Source: Chanodichthys erythropterus (taxonomy: Eukaryota > Chordata > Actinopteri > Cypriniformes > Xenocyprididae). From it: DNA of 64,000 nt. Both the position numbers and the translations under genes were made by a program. Below, piece by piece: positions 31,716-43,251 of this stretch; the first letter of the stretch is position 1; every line of letters starts with the position of its first letter. Below the pieces are notes generated by a model. It did no database searches, had not been told where the DNA came from, and worked only from the letters and a program-made list of their open reading frames with translations. Location: positions 9,245,001-9,309,000 of the forward strand of contig NC_090230.1 in assembly GCF_024489055.1 (NCBI RefSeq), given 5' to 3'.

Positions 31716-31886
31716 CACAGCACATACCCAAAAAGTGTAATTCAAGCAGTTGATGAATATCCCTGCAGGAGAGGGAGAGAGAGAGAGAGATCAGGATACG
31801 GACAGAGGGAATCCGCACGTTTCTCAGAGTGACTATAGAAAGCTTTACGTTGTGCTCCTCCGCGGACTTGCGCGTAAAGACAATCA

Positions 31887-32036
31887 ATGAAGGAGAGAAG
31901 ATCTATACAGAAACTGTCCCTTCAGTCCGGAATGGATCCGAGTCAGAGCCTCAAATGTAAGATCGTGGTCGTGGGGGACAGTCAGTGTGGGAAAACCGCT
32001 CTGCTCCACGTTTTTGCTAAGGACTGTTTCCCAGAG
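31887..32036 (+). CDS. rnd3: rnd3 exon 1
   Basis: Residues 1-50. The start ATG opens MKERRS; a second in-frame ATG (MDPSQS, residue 16) could serve a short isoform. The donor is GAG|gtgaga, phase 0. It contains the P-loop. Confidence 0.95.
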
Positions 32037-35000
32037 GTGAGATGCGTAAAATCCAGTGGGCGCGCAACTGAGTCTTTCGATTTATGCATTAGATTTTAAT
32101 ATGTGTTTTAATTTATAGAGCCTATCTACATTTTAATCTCTTAAAATAAACATGTTTGATCACATATGCAATTTTCTTTCATATTTCTTTATCCTAGAAT
32201 TACGTGCCCACTGTGTTTGAGAATTACACAGCAAGTTTTGAGATTGACAAGCAGAGAATAGAGCTCAGCCTGTGGGACACCTCAGGTGAGTCTCAAATAA
32301 TGTTTTTGTCCTGTATGCATCTGTACCATATATTGTGTATACACTAAATATATGCAGTAGTACAGGGGTCTTCAACCCTTTTCAGGACCCTTTGGTGAAT
32401 AGAGAACCAGGGTGGGATAATATGCAAATATTACCATATTCATGCATTAATGCTGAACTTTAGCTTCTTTAGTGTTGGTTGGATTTGTATAAGTTAATAT
32501 ATAATAATAAAAATGTGTTTAAGATAATAAAACAATAATTTGCGGACTCGGCATCGAAGACACCCCTAATTATGTATATGAATGATTTAATTGATATGTA
32601 GAGTAAATGTACTACATGCACTACATAATGCCATAATGTTGTGAACATTGTGGCTGTTAAGATACAATTAAGTCAGTAAATGCAGGTCTTGTTACAATTA
32701 AAAACTCGGAGTTTGACCTATGCATTACCTTCAGAAGTTCCTAATTTGGTGTATTTTATGTCAATTTAGTTAATTTATGAGACGTTGGTTCAAGACATGT
32801 TCAAACTTGTTGTGTTTCTTAATAAAGCCAGTGAACATTTGATCATTTTGATGCATCAGTGTGTTGTGCAGTGCAATGACGTGATTGTTAGAGCTTACGT
32901 TTACGCCTGGAGGAAAATCTGGGTTTGTTTAATAGCTTTTCTTTCCTTTTCTGAGCGGTTGAGCGATTCTTGGTTGTTGAGTCAGTACGACAGCCTGCCA
33001 AGCATTTAATCACACACACACACACGCACACACACCCTGCTTATACACTCTCACACACTCCACCCATCTGTGGAATATGATCCACGGACACCTCACTTTT
33101 AAGGAATGTTAGGATAACATCACGGGGAATGTTGCTGTGAATGAAGCCTAAACTGTTGCCACAGCTGGGGTCGTGCTGCAATTCACACATTTAACAAAAC
33201 CAAATAGCCGTGACTACACAGGCAAATTAGAGTAGGGTCTTGACTCACTGAATGTAGGGTATTGGTACGTTTCCAGAGCTTGTGCCCAGATCACGCAGGA
33301 GAGATCAGACCTGCTGTCTGGAGGTAATCACAGGCCCTGTAAAGCATCCAGCCAGACAGACTGCTTTAGATGGTGGCCTCTTTGGAGCTTAGCTATGATA
33401 TGGGGTAAACTGCATTCAGACCTGAACCTGGGGCTTTAACTTGTTTGTTGCTGTGTGTGGTCTGAAATGTACAGTTGTGTGCTAAATATTTCCTCCACCA
33501 TGTATATGTTAAGCCACCAAGCTTCTTCACTAGGTAAACCAGGAAGGATATGCTGTTTGATCAACCTTACCAGCTGGGTTTTGCAGCCTGGCCAGGAAGA
33601 CCAATATCAAATCAGCAAAGCTGGTCTTTTCAGGAGGGTCTTTTTAACTATATGCAAATAGTAATTTTCAAAATTCAGAGTTATATTCACAATCTGAATC
33701 AATTTCTTGCATCCAAAACTATGTGCCAGTCTTGAGTAATTTCCTAAATCAAGAACCATGTGCTAATTTGACCTGCTGAAAGGCTATAAAGCTTATGTTG
33801 TGCTTTGAATGCTGGCATGCTAGAGTCTTCTTATCTATCTTAACCAGCAAAACTTGATGACAATGCTGGTTCATTAGCTAGACCAGCACCAAACCAGTCT
33901 TGGCCGAAAAGGACATTCATGCTTATTGATCACATAGTAGAATCAGTCCTAGATCTAGAGAACAGAACTAACCTAAAACCAAATTTGCAGCATTGAATCA
34001 TGCTAAATGTGAATCTAGATTATAAATCTAAATGTTACATTTTGAGCTATTCCCTAAAACTAGAGGAATGTGTATAATCTTGAGAGCAGATTCCAACAAT
34101 TGGACTCATGCGCTCAATCTGGATCAATTTCCTGAATCAGAGTCTGTCCTAAATTGGAAGTACTTGCCTAAATTTTGAAGTTAATGCTTAAATCCGAAAT
34201 CATTTTCTCAATCTAGAACCATTTTAAAGCTCAAACTAGAGCTATATCTGATGATAATTTTAATGCATGGTGGTTCAGTTTGGTTTGTGATGTAGGTAGG
34301 TACAGGAAAGTGTTCGGCTGACAGATGTCTGCGGTGGGCGTCTGCGGGCAGGACCGCCCGTCTGGTACTGACGTTTGGATATGTAGTTAGTTGCTTGTGT
34401 CAGGCTGTGGGCTTCCAGTCTGCTGTTCATTACTGTGTAAGTTATTGTGTCAGAGCCAGGCTCCAAGGTCTCCCCAGTGTGTGTGTGTGCGGTCTTTTCT
34501 CTCAAAAGCCTAAGTCCAGGATTTAACAAGTTCCAAACACACCTGAGCACATTCCAGATAATGAGAGAAAGAGACATGTGGACTAGGAAACCTTGTGTTT
34601 TTTTTTTCTTTTGCCCTCAAATAATCTTACATTTATTTCCTTTGAGTGTTTCTGAACAGTCGATGAATTCAGGGGTTGCTCCTTGAATTGCCCCAATGGA
34701 TAGTTTCTTGGCATCTCTTCTTTTTGTTGCTTTGTTTCCAACAGCTGCCACCCCCGTCAACCAAGAGGCTGGCTGCTCCTGTCATTGTCCACCAATCAGC
34801 TGTTGAGTCACGACCCCATTCACCATTCAGCTGGCAATATCCGTCACTGATCCACCATGGAACCCATTGATACAGTAGAAAACATGCGTACCACTCCGAA
34901 TTCAAACAGTTAGCTTCGGAAAAAGTACAACCAAGAGTTTTTGTGTCGAGTACAAAAGAGGGGAATGCAATCTTGTTTCTTTTTGTTTGTTTTAGTTTTG

Positions 35001-38000
35001 ATTGAACTCAACTCTTGGGGAACATCTTTTTTAGGACTGTCGCCCATTGTTGTGTTTGTTAAAATGATTCCTGTTCACCGCAATGAAAATCCGGGCAATC
35101 TTTGGTCATTATTTCAATGTCAAAGTGCCGTTGCCAGTCCACTGCATGAATGTTTCATTAGGGGCTTCTTGTGTATATCGATTCTGGGCTTAGGAAGTCC
35201 TTCTAAATCTGAAACCCAACTGTGTATGTGCATGTATTGTGTGTTATATGACACACAAGAAGCCAAGTGTCAGGATAACACTACCAGAGACGAGGGACCA
35301 CATGCTCTCTGATCTTCTCGATGGCCATGAGCATGAGTGTGTATATCCCCTAATAGCCGATCCTCTGTGGAATCGGACCCCCTTCCCCCATCTTGTCTCT
35401 TCCAGACACTTATTGACCAGAAACCCCCTGCAGATATGAAGTTAGGATCTTGACATGCCTGTCTCAAAGGTTCCTTATCCACCAGTCAGACCATGATCAA
35501 TCAATATACACGCACACTGCTCTGGGATCGTTTTGTTCCTTTGTGAGTTGTACGTTTTACAATAAGCATATTGTTTTGGATAACTATAGCGCCAAATTCA
35601 GTCCATTGTTCCTCAAGCGTCCTATCTCTTTGCTCCCCTAGGGCCGGTGACATATACGCGGTCATGATGATTGGATGGTGTCTTTGAATTGGCAAGTTTG
35701 ACTGGGTGACCTTGTGAGATGTCACTTGTTTGCAGCTGAAATATTTTATCAGACTCCTTGATCAGATGGCTGAGGATGTGGGCTGAAAGCTGGAATAGAT
35801 ATTCCTTTACAAAAATGTAAATATTCCTTTACAAAAAATCTAGCACAGAGCCTAAAGACTAACAAATTTAAACAATTTAACTATTATTAAAACTGTAATA
35901 GTACACTGAAATAGGCTATTAATTGGGCAAATTTAAGTGGCCATTTATGGTTAAGAATCACTACTAGTAGAATATCCTAGAGGTTTAGGGTGGGGGGCTT
36001 TGGCCAATAAGATACCACCTAGCAACTACCCAGAACACCCTAGCAACCACTTAGCAGTTCTATAGAAACCATGCCAGGGACATTTATTAAGAAGGTAAAT
36101 GGTCAATTTCAGTCTTTAGAGTCGAACTAAAGAGAAATCTTAAGCATTTGAGGGTTGCTTTTGGAATTTGTAGATTTAGAGAGGTTAAATTATAAATGAA
36201 GTGTTTTCTAATGGCTTCTTAATCTTGATCATTCTTAATCATTCAGCTATTGCATTTTTTTTCAAAGTCTTGACCTAAAATGTTGTTATCTAACCTCCTT
36301 AATCCAACCCTTGACTATTATCAGCAAGGGAAGACCTCATTATCAACTAACCCCCGAAAACAAAACGTTCCCGGGATCATTTGAATGGGCTCCTGCTGGG
36401 ACAGGCTCTCTCAGACCCACTCCTCAAAGCTGGTCAAAGCTTTCAGTTGGATCATATTTCTAACCTCGGCGATTTGGGCCCGCATGCCTCACATTCCTGT
36501 AAGGAAAGGTTTGCTCTCTTTCTCCACAAAGCAGCTATTGTGTGGTAGGCCGTCAGGGGAAAAAAAGCACCATGTGAACCGTTATGTTCTCTGAAATTAT
36601 TCTTACCTTGTTAGTCAAAGAGGAAATGAAATTCAGGAGGAACTTGTGGACTGATGTGGAGTTCAAAAAGACCTTTTTGTAAAAGTTTGTTATAGTAGTT
36701 TAGCAATTTATCAGAACATCAGGGATTTTCTATAGCGTAGTTTATGGGTTATATTTACTTTGCAGAGTTGGAGAATTGTGTGTTTATTGCTTTATGATGT
36801 AGATCAAGAAGACAGTGAGGGATCTAAGCCAAAAAAAAAAGGCCAGTGGCCAAGAATTCTTTACTGTGTGTGTGTGTGTGTTTACGTGGTCACCACATGT
36901 TTAGAGAAGCATTTGAACACTCAGGGGAATCCATCAGCTGTCAGTATCCCTCACACACACACACAGAGCGGGAAAGAGAGATACGTGTGTATTAAGGAAT
37001 CTAGTGTGTGTTGTGATGGTTTCCTACAAGTGTGTTTCACTGCAGTTAGCTATTACTTACACAAAACAGACACACACTCAGCAGGGTTTTGATTTGTGTG
37101 CACTGGACAGAGAAATAAAATAATGTTTAGTGAGCTGTTTAGAGAGAGAACTGTGTGTGTGTTGGGGGATAGTAGTAGAGAGTGTATATATTCATGTATG
37201 CATGTGTGTGGGCATCTATTGTGTCTCACAGAAAAGGCAGAAGGCCACACAAACAAAAAATTTTTTTTTTTTTTTCTTTCAAAACAACTTTAATATTTAG
37301 ATCTAGATACAGATGCAGTTACTACTTGACATTACAAATTAGTGTTAAAATGATTAACCATAATAAAAAGCAAATGTCTCATGTGAAACAGTGAAATGTT
37401 GTCCGAGTTGTTTTCTTGTTTTTTGGCCTGTAGCTGTGGCTGGAATATGAGCTGTAAAGTCCTGTGGCTGCTTGTGTTTTCAACTTCACATTTTTCTACT
37501 TAACTTCTGGCACTGTGAATTATCTTTCTGTCAAACTAAACAGCCCTCACTTCTCTCTCGCTCTCTCTCGTAAACACCACTTCTGTCCTGGAATCTGGCA
37601 CTTTATAAATGTGTTTGTCCTATGTGGATTTTACATACCGTGTCTGGCAGAGTTAGCAGTGGGCGGGAATGCTTCGTTCTGTCAGAGTAAATCCTGGATT
37701 GTACTGTCCTCACAAAGAAAAACATCTCCGGTTTTAGCCAGGAGGGAAATGCTACATCTGGCAAGGGTCTAGTTATTAGCTCTGTTAGTTAAGGCAAGCA
37801 TCCGTATTTTTATTGCTCATACTTTGAGTAATGGATTTGAAGAATTATCTTGTGATTGTGTATATCATTATGAATCATAATTTAGCACTAGCTAAACTAA
37901 ATCCACATTGCACCAGTGACAAAGAACTGGAAGTGTTCTGTGTACTGATTATTTTTTTTTTTTTAGGAATAAAAACCTTTTTAAAGGCTATTTCATTCCT

Positions 38001-40470
38001 TCTAGAAAGCAAAAGTGTGCTTTTATGTGTAAAAGTTTCATGTTTAGTATGTCTGAAAAGGGGCTTCAGTGGTTTAAAAATTCATGAATGTTTCCAAATT
38101 ACTGTCTGTACTGCGTCGCTGAGTGAAAGTTAAATGAGGTTAAGTAATATATTGACAGCCCTCCAGACAGAACCACTATCCTTGTCTAGTTCTTAGTGCA
38201 TGCGTATGTTCAAATGAACTTTCTGACAAATCCACCTTTTTGTGTTACAGGCTCTCCATATTATGATAACGTCAGACCACTCTCGTATCCAGATTCGGAT
38301 GCTGTCATCATATGTTTTGACATCAGCCGACCAGAGACCCTGGACAGTGTCCTAAAGAAGGTGAACATTTTTACATCATGCAGTAACTGAGCTGACACAC
38401 TTAATGTGAGCTAAACAAGAAGGATATTCCTTTATTAACATCCTTTGTTGTTGCTATCAACCAGTCATATTTTAGGACTGGGGTTGGGGTCTTGAAGAAT
38501 ATTCCCATCAACTCATCAGAATTTAGGATTAGAGCTGGGTTTCAGGGATTGAACGACATTGCTATCAACAATCAGATTTTAGAACTGGGGTTGAAGAACA
38601 TTCCCATCAACTCATCAGAATTTAGGATTAGAGCTGGGTTTCAGGGATTGAACGACATTGCTATCAACAATCAGATTTTAGAACTGGGGTTGAAGAACAT
38701 TCCCATCAACTCATCAGAATTTAGGATTAGAGCTAGGTTTCAGGCTATCAACCAATTGGATTTTAGGGCTCCAAAATGACCACCTGAGGTTCTTGATTTG
38801 AAGACATGCTGGAAAAAAAAATTATCGTCTAAGTAGTTGACATCTTGGTGCAAAATATGGGTGTGGTGCACTGAATTTTAGTTTCTTGGATATCGAACTG
38901 TAGGCTTGACCTTACAGGTTCCCAACAGACTAATTGGCTTTTAAATGCCTTGACTGTGATTCAGAGAAATTCTTCTAAAAGTCCTTTGTGATCTGCCCAT
39001 TCTTTGTTGCATCCCAATAAAGTCATCCTTTGTTTGGTAGGGTTGGATGTCTTCTCGTAGACTCTCGGTCTGGGGTCAGGTGTCTGAAATAGCCTGTGGC
39101 ACTTTTTCACTTTGTTAGGCCTCCCTTCAAAGTATTGTGCAGGCATTAACTAGACCATGTGAGTGGAAGTTCAGCCTGATAGTTTGACTTAAAACGGTTG
39201 AAATGTGGGTCACAGAATCGGAAATACGATCAGGCTACACGTGGGTCCCTGCTTGAAATAAGCTAGTGCTGTCTCCCTGGACTTTGAGGCCTCTGGGAGC
39301 CAGAGGTGAGCACAAAAGGATCATGGGAACGAGAGAATGTAGGGTGTCGGTGTTCCTGTGTGAACAATCGTATGGCTGTGTTGTACCCGCCTGTCTCCTG
39401 CCAGATTAAATCCGGTGATTTAATGCCACGCCAACACAAATAAATGCTTTGTTTGGGAAAGACAGGAATGCAGATCACCTGTAGCATTGTTGGGAAGACG
39501 CGCACACACACAGATACACACCCTGAAAAGCAGCCATTACAGTGCAAGCTTATCCCCGCAGGAAGCATGTGCCTCACCTCTATCAAGGAAGATTAATACT
39601 CTTGTGAAAAAAGGGATGGGATGGAACGTGATATGCTAAGAGAATGGGAACAGGAAACACTTGTTCTTGTCTTTTGTCCTCTCTCAGACAGGGATGGATC
39701 AAGGCCAGTTGGTTTCATCTTTCCGTGTTGGTTTTGTGTCTTTCTCTCACAGTGGAAAGGAGAGATCCAGGAATTCTGTCCCAACACAAAGATGCTCCTC
39801 GTCGGATGCAAGTCAGACCTTAGGACGGACCTCACGACTTTAGTGGAGCTGTCCAATCACAGACAGACGCCGGTGTCCTACGATCAGGTGGGTGGCTCTC
39901 ATATAAACTGCATTTGCAATTTGGATGGATGGCATTGAGACACCCAACTTCAGGGCTTTAATTTGCCTCATCTAATGCCTATCTTATTACTTTACCAGTA
40001 ATTACGTTTATCTGCAAAGGCAGTTCAGCAACATTGCAATGGTTTAGGTTACTAATCTAATCCGTGATAAAGAGCTAAATCTTCCTGTGCACAAAGCTAA
40101 ACTTAATTTTGATGAAATTGCAAGCAGTAATCGTAGCACTTTAGACTGCGAATCGCAGTTTAACTGTTAATTGCTGATTTCGGTTCTCATCCAAGCTCAT
40201 TATGTCCTCTTTCTCTTTTAGGGTTCAGCTATGGCTAAGCAGATATCCGCACCTTATATCGAATGCTCCGCAGTGCAGTCGGAGAACAGTGTGCGGGACA
40301 TTTTCCACGTCGCAACGCTGGCTTGTGTAAATAAGAACAACAAAAACATCAAGCGCAACAAATCGGCACGCTCAACCAAACGCATATCACATATGCCTAG
40401 TCGACCAGATCTTGCTGCCGTGTCCACAGACCTACGCAAAGACAAAGCAAAGAGTTGCACGGTCATGTAA
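31887..40470 (+). CDS. rnd3: Rho family GTPase 3 (RhoE), complete, 5 exons
   Basis: Exons are 31887-32036, 32198-32285, 38251-38360, 39753-39887 and 40222-40470, all GT..AG and in phase, giving 243 residues (human RND3 has 244). The N-terminus MKERRSIQKL precedes the GTPase core. P-loop GDSQCGKT is at residues 30-37, with Ser32 in place of the Ras Gly12 equivalent. Effector loop YVPTVFENYTA is at 52-62. Switch II reads WDTSGSPYYDN, with Ser81 in place of catalytic Gln61. The CKSD and ECSA guanine motifs are at 135-138 and 175-178. The C-terminus is basic, with the CAAX box CTVM for farnesylation. Rnd proteins stay GTP-bound, lack GTPase activity and oppose RhoA/ROCK signalling at the membrane. 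rnd3 rather than rnd1 or rnd2 is chosen from the N-terminus, the SPYYDNVRPLSYPDSDA string and the tail. Fish often have two copies (a and b); I cannot say which this is. Confidence 0.96.
32198..32285 (+). CDS. rnd3: rnd3 exon 2
   Basis: The acceptor is tatcctag and the donor CAG|gtgagt. Residues 51-79 plus one base. It holds the effector loop and the start of switch II (LSLWDTS). Confidence 0.95.
32286..38250 (+). other. rnd3 intron 2
   Basis: This is a 6 kb intron with a CA repeat near 33010-33035, ccagctggttt-like dispersed repeat near 33540-33900, a long T run at about 37260 and several unique mixed-composition stretches (35090-35720, 36290-36560) that could be regulatory. No extra exon has matching phase. 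Confidence 0.6.
38251..38360 (+). CDS. rnd3: rnd3 exon 3
   Basis: The acceptor is tgtgttacag and the donor AAG|gtgaac. Residues 80-116, completing switch II (GSPYYDNVRPLSYPDSDA) and the ICFDIS strand. Confidence 0.95.
38440..38768. repeat. 99-base minisatellite in rnd3 intron 3
   Basis: There are two complete units and partial units at both ends. The period is 99 bases (a multiple of 3), so one frame stays open as 33-residue repeats (KNIPINSSEFRIRAGFQG...). No acceptor or donor makes it an exon. The complete copies are almost identical, indicating recent expansion. Confidence 0.9.
38769..39752 (+). other. Rest of rnd3 intron 3
   Basis: This is unique-looking mixed-composition DNA with short antisense ORFs only. 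No feature can be supported. Confidence 0.5.
39753..39887 (+). CDS. rnd3: rnd3 exon 4
   Basis: The acceptor is tctctcacag and the donor CAG|gtgggt. Residues 117-161, with WKGEIQEFCPNTKMLLVGCK and the CKSD guanine motif. Confidence 0.95.
40222..40470 (+). CDS. rnd3: rnd3 exon 5 (terminal)
   Basis: The acceptor is ctcttttag. Residues 162-243 and TAA. It encodes YIECSAVQSENSVRDIFHVA, the basic KRNKSARSTKRISHMPSRP tail and KSCTVM. It is one residue shorter than human within the GSAMAKQISAPY region. Confidence 0.96.
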   Translation, partial: GSAMAKQISAPYIECSAVQSENSVRDIFHVATLACVNKNNKNIKRNKSARSTKRISHMPSRPDLAAVSTDLRKDKAKSCTVM

Positions 40471-42670
40471 TGCAAGGTGTTCGGGGGGAAAGATTCATTC
40501 TGGGAAACGGTGAGGGTGGACTGTGGAAGCAAGAAAGGTCTGGAATTGCCTCCAAAGACAAAGCAAAAGTGGAGAGCAGGAGTGTTTACTGAAGTCCCTG
40601 AAGGTCTCTCCGGTTTGAGGGATCCACTTGTTGCCAGAACTCGACAAGCTTGAGGGCGTAAACCCATAGTACGGCCCAAACCACCTCTCCTAAACTTATC
40701 CTCTCAGCAGGAGGATGTCACCACCCTCTCGGCCGATGGGAGGCCTTCCTTCCTGCTCCTGGATGTGAAACTGCTTCCTCTCTGGAGGGTTCCTTCTGGA
40801 AGCTTCTGCTGCAGGAAAGGAAGGAGGAAGTAGAATCACATAACCATTGAGTCCAGAGTTCCGCTGAGCTTTGGTACACAGCTATTTTTAAAAGATGCAC
40901 GTCGTTTCAGTTGGTATTAATGGTTGCACAATGAAACAGCGAAGGGGAAGATGACTTCCATAATGGCGAAATTTGGACAAGGACAACTCTCGCTTCTTTC
41001 TTTTTGAGTCTGTACAGCTAAATGAGGATATGAAACGAGAGTGTATCACTGTGGTTACGGATCACTTCCTCCTTCGATCCTTCTCGGTCTGTTTTGTTTC
41101 TTCTGTAGACCAAGAGCACGAGTTTGTGTGTGTGCGTGGTTTTCGTTTTCTTATGCTAAGCTCAGCTAAAACTGTCACCATGGATACGCCGCTGGTATAT
41201 TTGAACTCGCACTGTTCTGTATAACTCCTCATAATCACATTACGGTTCATTAGGATTCAGAAAAAGAAAAACCAAAGAACTGGAAGGTTTTCAAGTCGGA
41301 TGACTCAATGTTTGATGTTATGGAGTGCATGATGGATGTATATTTGAGGGCTTTTAGTGGATCAATGATCTTTCACGGTTCTGTAAGAACATGGTTCCGC
41401 TTGTCTTTATAGACCGGTTATATGGAAGCGCAGTAGTATATAGTAGTCATTCGCATTCGGTTTATCCCTGAAGGGGCATTCACATTGACAGAGATTTGCA
41501 GCGACAAAGCATCTGGAAGTCATTAATTTGCAATGAGAGTTGGTGATTTGAGGCCACATGAGCAACAGAGACCGTTTACAATGCAATGCAGTTTAAAGTT
41601 CAACTTCATGCAAATCTGGAACACAACTAATGTCGGGACGCATAAAAAAACAGTGCAAAATGCTGTTAGCATGTTAATTTCTGGTGAAAATGTCAAATAT
41701 AAGGCTAAAAAATGTTTTTAAAACATATTTAAGACAAAATCTTGCTAAACTAGACAATCTCGCTAAACAACCAGTCAGTTTTTGGACAAATAATTGATCA
41801 TTGTTTAGAAATGCGTACTAAAAACCAATAGTAGGCCAAATCCAATGATTTAATCTCTGTCAGTGTGAACGTTGCATAACGATAACACTATTGCAGTAAC
41901 AAATGATTGTTGAACAAGCACAGAACTAAATTGTTATCTGTAAAATGTTAAGTGAACATTTGTGCCTTTTGTGACATCTTTGAAATTCTTTTAAGCACAA
42001 ATGTTGAAATGATAAGTAAACAATCAAACATGAAATTCAAGGTCATATTAAACCTGCGCTTCTATCCGCCCAGTCCAAGAAAGGAACTAATGGATTTTGA
42101 AGGACGTTAAGAAAAAATTTCTCTCCTCTCTCTACTAAACTATGCAGTCTGTTTCTGAACACACGTGAGAGGATTGAGGAAAATGATTAATGGACATTCT
42201 TTCTCTTTCAAAACAAAAATTTGTTGCGACTCAGTATATTGCCTTGCAGAGCCATGGGAGGATATGCGTTCCACTATTGTAGTGCTTACAGTTTCTCAAA
42301 AGAAAATCTTCAGAAGTTTGAAGCTAGCTGCAAAATCTCATTTGCTGCATGTTTGTAGTTGCACTTTTTGTTTAAACTTGCGCGAAACAAATTTTTTTAC
42401 ATTCGTTTTTAATTGGTCAGAGAGAAATTTCTCAACCGTGTCACAAATTTGTTTCACATAGGCAGTATTACAAATGTTGGTGTGTGTACATGTGTAGGTG
42501 CTTATAAAAACAACAACAAAATGTTTCCTAATGTAGGATGTCTGTAATATTTTTTTTTTAATGCCTTCTGTGTGTTGAGGTCCATGTATGTCTGTTTTGT
42601 TGATGTTGCCATAATATTTATTGAATTATATATTTTTTCCCTTAGAAATAAATCCAAAAATAAAATGAAA
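40471..42670 (+). other. rnd3: Probable rnd3 3'UTR
   Basis: The stretch is non-repetitive from the stop to a pair of AATAAA signals at 42647-42652 and 42659-42664. The implied length of about 2.2 kb is plausible for this gene. The end is inferred from signals alone. Confidence 0.5.
42647..42664 (+). terminator. Candidate rnd3 polyadenylation signals
   Basis: Two AATAAA hexamers lie 12 bases apart, followed by a T-rich tract. Confidence 0.5.
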
Positions 42671-42730
42671 AAGGTTTTTTTTTTTTTTATATGAAATATT
42701 TTCCTTTTGTGTGTGAGTGTGTGTATATAC

Positions 42731-43251
42731 ATTGTTGGGGAAAGTTACTTTTAAAAGTAATACAATATTGTTACTCCCTAAAAAAGTAACTAATTACATT
42801 ACTTAGTTACCTGGGCTGGGCTTCTTTGTTTTTAACAACAAAAAAAGTAATATATTTGGCAAATATTAAGGCCCTTTCACACCAAAAGTGAAATGAATAA
42901 GCTTCAGACTTATGGAAATTTTGAGTTTGCATTTCAGTTTTTATTCATTTTGAGGAATACTGAATGTTTTCATGCAAGTGAGATGAGTAAATGCATGTCC
43001 ACATTTAGTCTAGAACTACAATAGCCATCATGTTTACACGGCCTCGCACACAACGCACTTTAATTCTCTCAACATGGGGACAGGAGAGCTGTCAGTCAAT
43101 AAATGGGAAAAAGTAACTTGCATTACTTATTTGAAAAAGTAACTTAGATATTTTGTTGTAAATTGAAAAAGTAATGCTTTACTTTACTAGTTACTTGAAA
43201 AAAGTAATCTGATTACGTAACTCAAGTTACTTGTAATGCCCCAACACTGTG
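42731..43251. mobile_element. MITE-like element downstream of rnd3
   Basis: The left end cattgttggggaaagttac and right end gttacttgtaatgccccaac are inverted relatives. The interior repeats aaagtaac/gttacttt motifs. A block starting aaggccctttcacacc near 42870 may be a nested insertion. Confidence 0.7.

Noticed and set aside
38492..38779. 95-codon repeat ORF as an rnd3 alternative exon
   Set aside because: The frame is open only because the unit is 99 bases long. No acceptor or donor gives a phase match with rnd3 exons.
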